Notes under the pieces: model-generated
The model's input: only the letters and a program-made list of their open reading frames with translations
What the model was told of the DNA's origin: nothing
Databases searched by the model: none
Program-made: the position numbers and the translations under genes
Source: CAZHOV01 sp964534315
Lineage (GTDB): Bacteria; Bacteroidota; Bacteroidia; Chitinophagales; Saprospiraceae
DNA length: 7,059 bases
Assembly: GCA_964534315.1 (NCBI GenBank)
Contig: CAZHOV010000227.1
Location: forward strand, 1 to 7,059
Reading direction: 5' to 3'
Shown here: positions 6,065 through 7,059 of the stretch, one piece after another
Layout: each line of letters starts with the position of its first letter
Position numbering within the stretch: position 1 is the stretch's first letter

Positions 6065-6796
6065 CTAGTCGTTGATCAATTGGATATTAAAAACTTGTTC
6101 GAAGTGATGCGCAACGCGGTTTTTCACTTCTTGGTTATTGATGCTTACTCCCAACTCTTTTTCTAAGGATGTAACGGTTTTATCTTTTTCATTGATACCG
6201 CAGGGAATAATATGGTTAAACAACTCCAGATCATTTTGGATGTTAAACGCAAATCCGTGCATCGTTACCCACCTGCTCAGGTGCACGCCAATGGCGCAGA
6301 TTTTTCGCTTTATCGGGCTTTGAGGATCATCAATCCAAACACCTGTAAATTTATCCATCCGCGTTCCGCTCACTCCATAATCTCCGATTGTCCGAATGAT
6401 CACTTCTTCCAGGTATCTAACGTAACGATGAACATCAGTAAAAAATTCATCTAAATCAAAGATTGGATAGCCCACCAATTGGCCGGGACCGTGGTGCGTA
6501 ATATCCCCTCCCCTATTTATTTTATAAAACTGTAGCCCGTTATCTTTAAGCTCTTGTTCATTCAGCAGCAGATGTGCTAAAGAACCGCTCTTCCCTAAGG
6601 TATAAACAGGTGGATGTTCACAAAACAGCAAGTAATGATCTTGAGGTATTTTCTGCTCTTCCGGCAGCTTGCGATTTCCCCTTTTAGTGGCGACTACTTT
6701 ACTAAGCAATTCCTGCTGATAATCCCAGGCCTTTTTATAATCGATCACTCCCAAATCCTGAAACCAAACGTTGTTGGATTTCAAATCATTTTTCAT
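6065..6796 (-). CDS. lipB: Octanoyltransferase LipB
   Basis: LipB moves the octanoyl group from octanoyl-ACP to a lysine of lipoyl domains (pyruvate and oxoglutarate dehydrogenase E2, GcvH), the first step of lipoate synthesis before LipA inserts sulfur. The 243-residue protein carries the family motifs in order: HPPVYTLGKS (61-70), RGGDITHHGPGQLVGYPIFD (95-114, the LipB signature), the Lys-containing segment KICAIGVHLSRWVTMHGFAF (165-184) with Lys165 at the catalytic lysine position, and IIPCGI (196-201) with Cys199 as the acyl-carrying cysteine. A 15-20 residue insertion rich in charged residues (about 36-53) precedes the first motif and is, to my knowledge, usual in Bacteroidota LipB. The ATG at 6796 gives the normal family length. 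No lipA lies in the window. The upstream 225 bases contain a palindrome and an octamer repeat but no convincing promoter match. Confidence 0.97.
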   Translation of the reverse strand: MKNDLKSNNVWFQDLGVIDYKKAWDYQQELLSKVVATKRGNRKLPEEQKIPQDHYLLFCEHPPVYTLGKSGSLAHLLLNEQELKDNGLQFYKINRGGDITHHGPGQLVGYPIFDLDEFFTDVHRYVRYLEEVIIRTIGDYGVSGTRMDKFTGVWIDDPQSPIKRKICAIGVHLSRWVTMHGFAFNIQNDLELFNHIIPCGINEKDKTVTSLEKELGVSINNQEVKNRVAHHFEQVFNIQLIND

Positions 6797-6867
6797 GCTT
6801 ACATCGTTTCTTTATTTCAAGGAAAAACGGACAAAAGACAAATTACTTCCCTACCCATGTGTTTTGC

Positions 6868-6887
6868 CCCACCATTGAAATGGTGGG
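6868..6887. repeat. REP-like palindrome upstream of lipB
   Basis: CCCACCATT (6868-6876) pairs perfectly with AATGGTGGG (6879-6887); with a realistic tetraloop TGAA this is an 8-bp stem. It lies 72 bases upstream of the lipB start. There is no T-run on either side, so it is not an intrinsic terminator. Compact GC-rich hairpins like this resemble REP elements mobilised by REP-associated Y1 transposases, which are common in Bacteroidota, but one copy in a window cannot establish this. Confidence 0.6.
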
Positions 6888-6952
6888 TTGATAATTGTAT
6901 TCTTGCCAGGTAGTTTATTTTTGAACCAAGCTTTAGTTGGTAGGGGCCTTCA

Positions 6953-7000
6953 TTTCCCACTTTCCCATTTTCCTACTTTCCCATTTTCCTATTTTCCTAC
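6953..7000. repeat. Second 8-bp tandem repeat, consensus TTTCCYAY
   Basis: Six uninterrupted octamers run from 6953 to 7000: TTTCCCAC, TTTCCCAT, TTTCCTAC, TTTCCCAT, TTTCCTAT, TTTCCTAC. A seventh, TTTCTTGA (7001-7008), is degenerate. Variation is confined to pyrimidine exchanges at positions 6 and 8. It shares the exact 8-base period of the tract at 5349-5581 but not its sequence. It sits between lipB and the probable gene end at 7022, in a 263-base stretch (6797-7059) that otherwise holds only the palindrome at 6868. Confidence 0.93.
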
Positions 7001-7021
7001 TTTCTTGAAAACTACGGAAAA

Positions 7022-7059
7022 CTATTCAAGCATTTGTCGTAAGAACTCTTGAATTTGAT
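7022..7059 (-). CDS. Possible C-terminal end of a leftward gene cut by the window edge
   Basis: Reading leftward from the right edge, one frame gives QIQEFLRQMLE followed by TAG at 7024-7022. The composition (amphipathic helix, charged residues, no rare words) looks like a real protein C-terminus, and the other two minus-strand frames give less protein-like peptides ending in stops. Only 11 codons are visible, so neither the family nor even the reality of the gene can be settled. If real, it is co-oriented with lipB and separated from it by the palindrome and octamer repeat. Confidence 0.4.
   Translation of the reverse strand, partial: QIQEFLRQMLE

Noticed and set aside
6797..6860. Promoter for lipB on the minus strand
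   Set aside because: TAATTTG is one base short of TAnnTTTG and no TTG lies at the proper upstream distance.

Overview
The window looks like chromosomal DNA from a member of the Bacteroidota, most probably a Saprospiraceae-like or related lineage. The evidence is moderate to low GC, A/T-rich leaders without Shine-Dalgarno sequences before the start codons, a lipoprotein TlpA-like thioredoxin and a LipB of the type I associate with this phylum, two small proteins that I recognise only as Bacteroidota-conserved families, and intergenic tracts of short G/C-word repeats. The taxonomic placement is inferred from these features and has not been tested by a search.

Layout. Positions 1-32 hold a perfect inverted repeat. 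Three rightward genes follow with gaps of 43 and 34 bases and look like one transcription unit: a small protein with a Tudor-like N-terminus (134-670), a secreted lipoprotein ending in a thioredoxin fold with a WCPNC active site (714-2054), and an 882-residue protein (2089-4737). That protein appears to join a TIR-like domain, a very acidic linker, about six TPRs and a complete short-chain dehydrogenase/reductase (SDR). The unit ends in a very strong, bidirectional hairpin terminator (4738-4777) shared with the convergent leftward acyl-CoA thioesterase gene (4794-5336).

The rest reads leftward: a conserved protein of unknown function (5604-6008), the octanoyltransferase LipB (6065-6796) and, at the right edge, what may be the last 11 codons of another gene (7022-7059). 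LipB and the unknown protein are 56 bases apart and probably co-transcribed. Between the thioesterase and the unknown gene lies a roughly 230-base tract of an 8-bp tandem repeat (GGGTWTCA) that decays into a 34-bp duplicated unit. Upstream of lipB are a REP-like palindrome and a second, unrelated 8-bp tandem repeat (TTTCCYAY).

The most unusual object is the TIR-like/TPR/SDR fusion. TIR domains in bacteria usually either cleave NAD+ or act as adaptors, and SDRs use NAD(P)(H). Here the SDR keeps its full catalytic set, while the TIR-like domain has Asn where the catalytic Glu normally sits. This suggests an adaptor/TPR scaffold attached to an active oxidoreductase rather than a standard TIR NADase. 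No RNA genes, insertion sequences or CRISPR arrays were seen.
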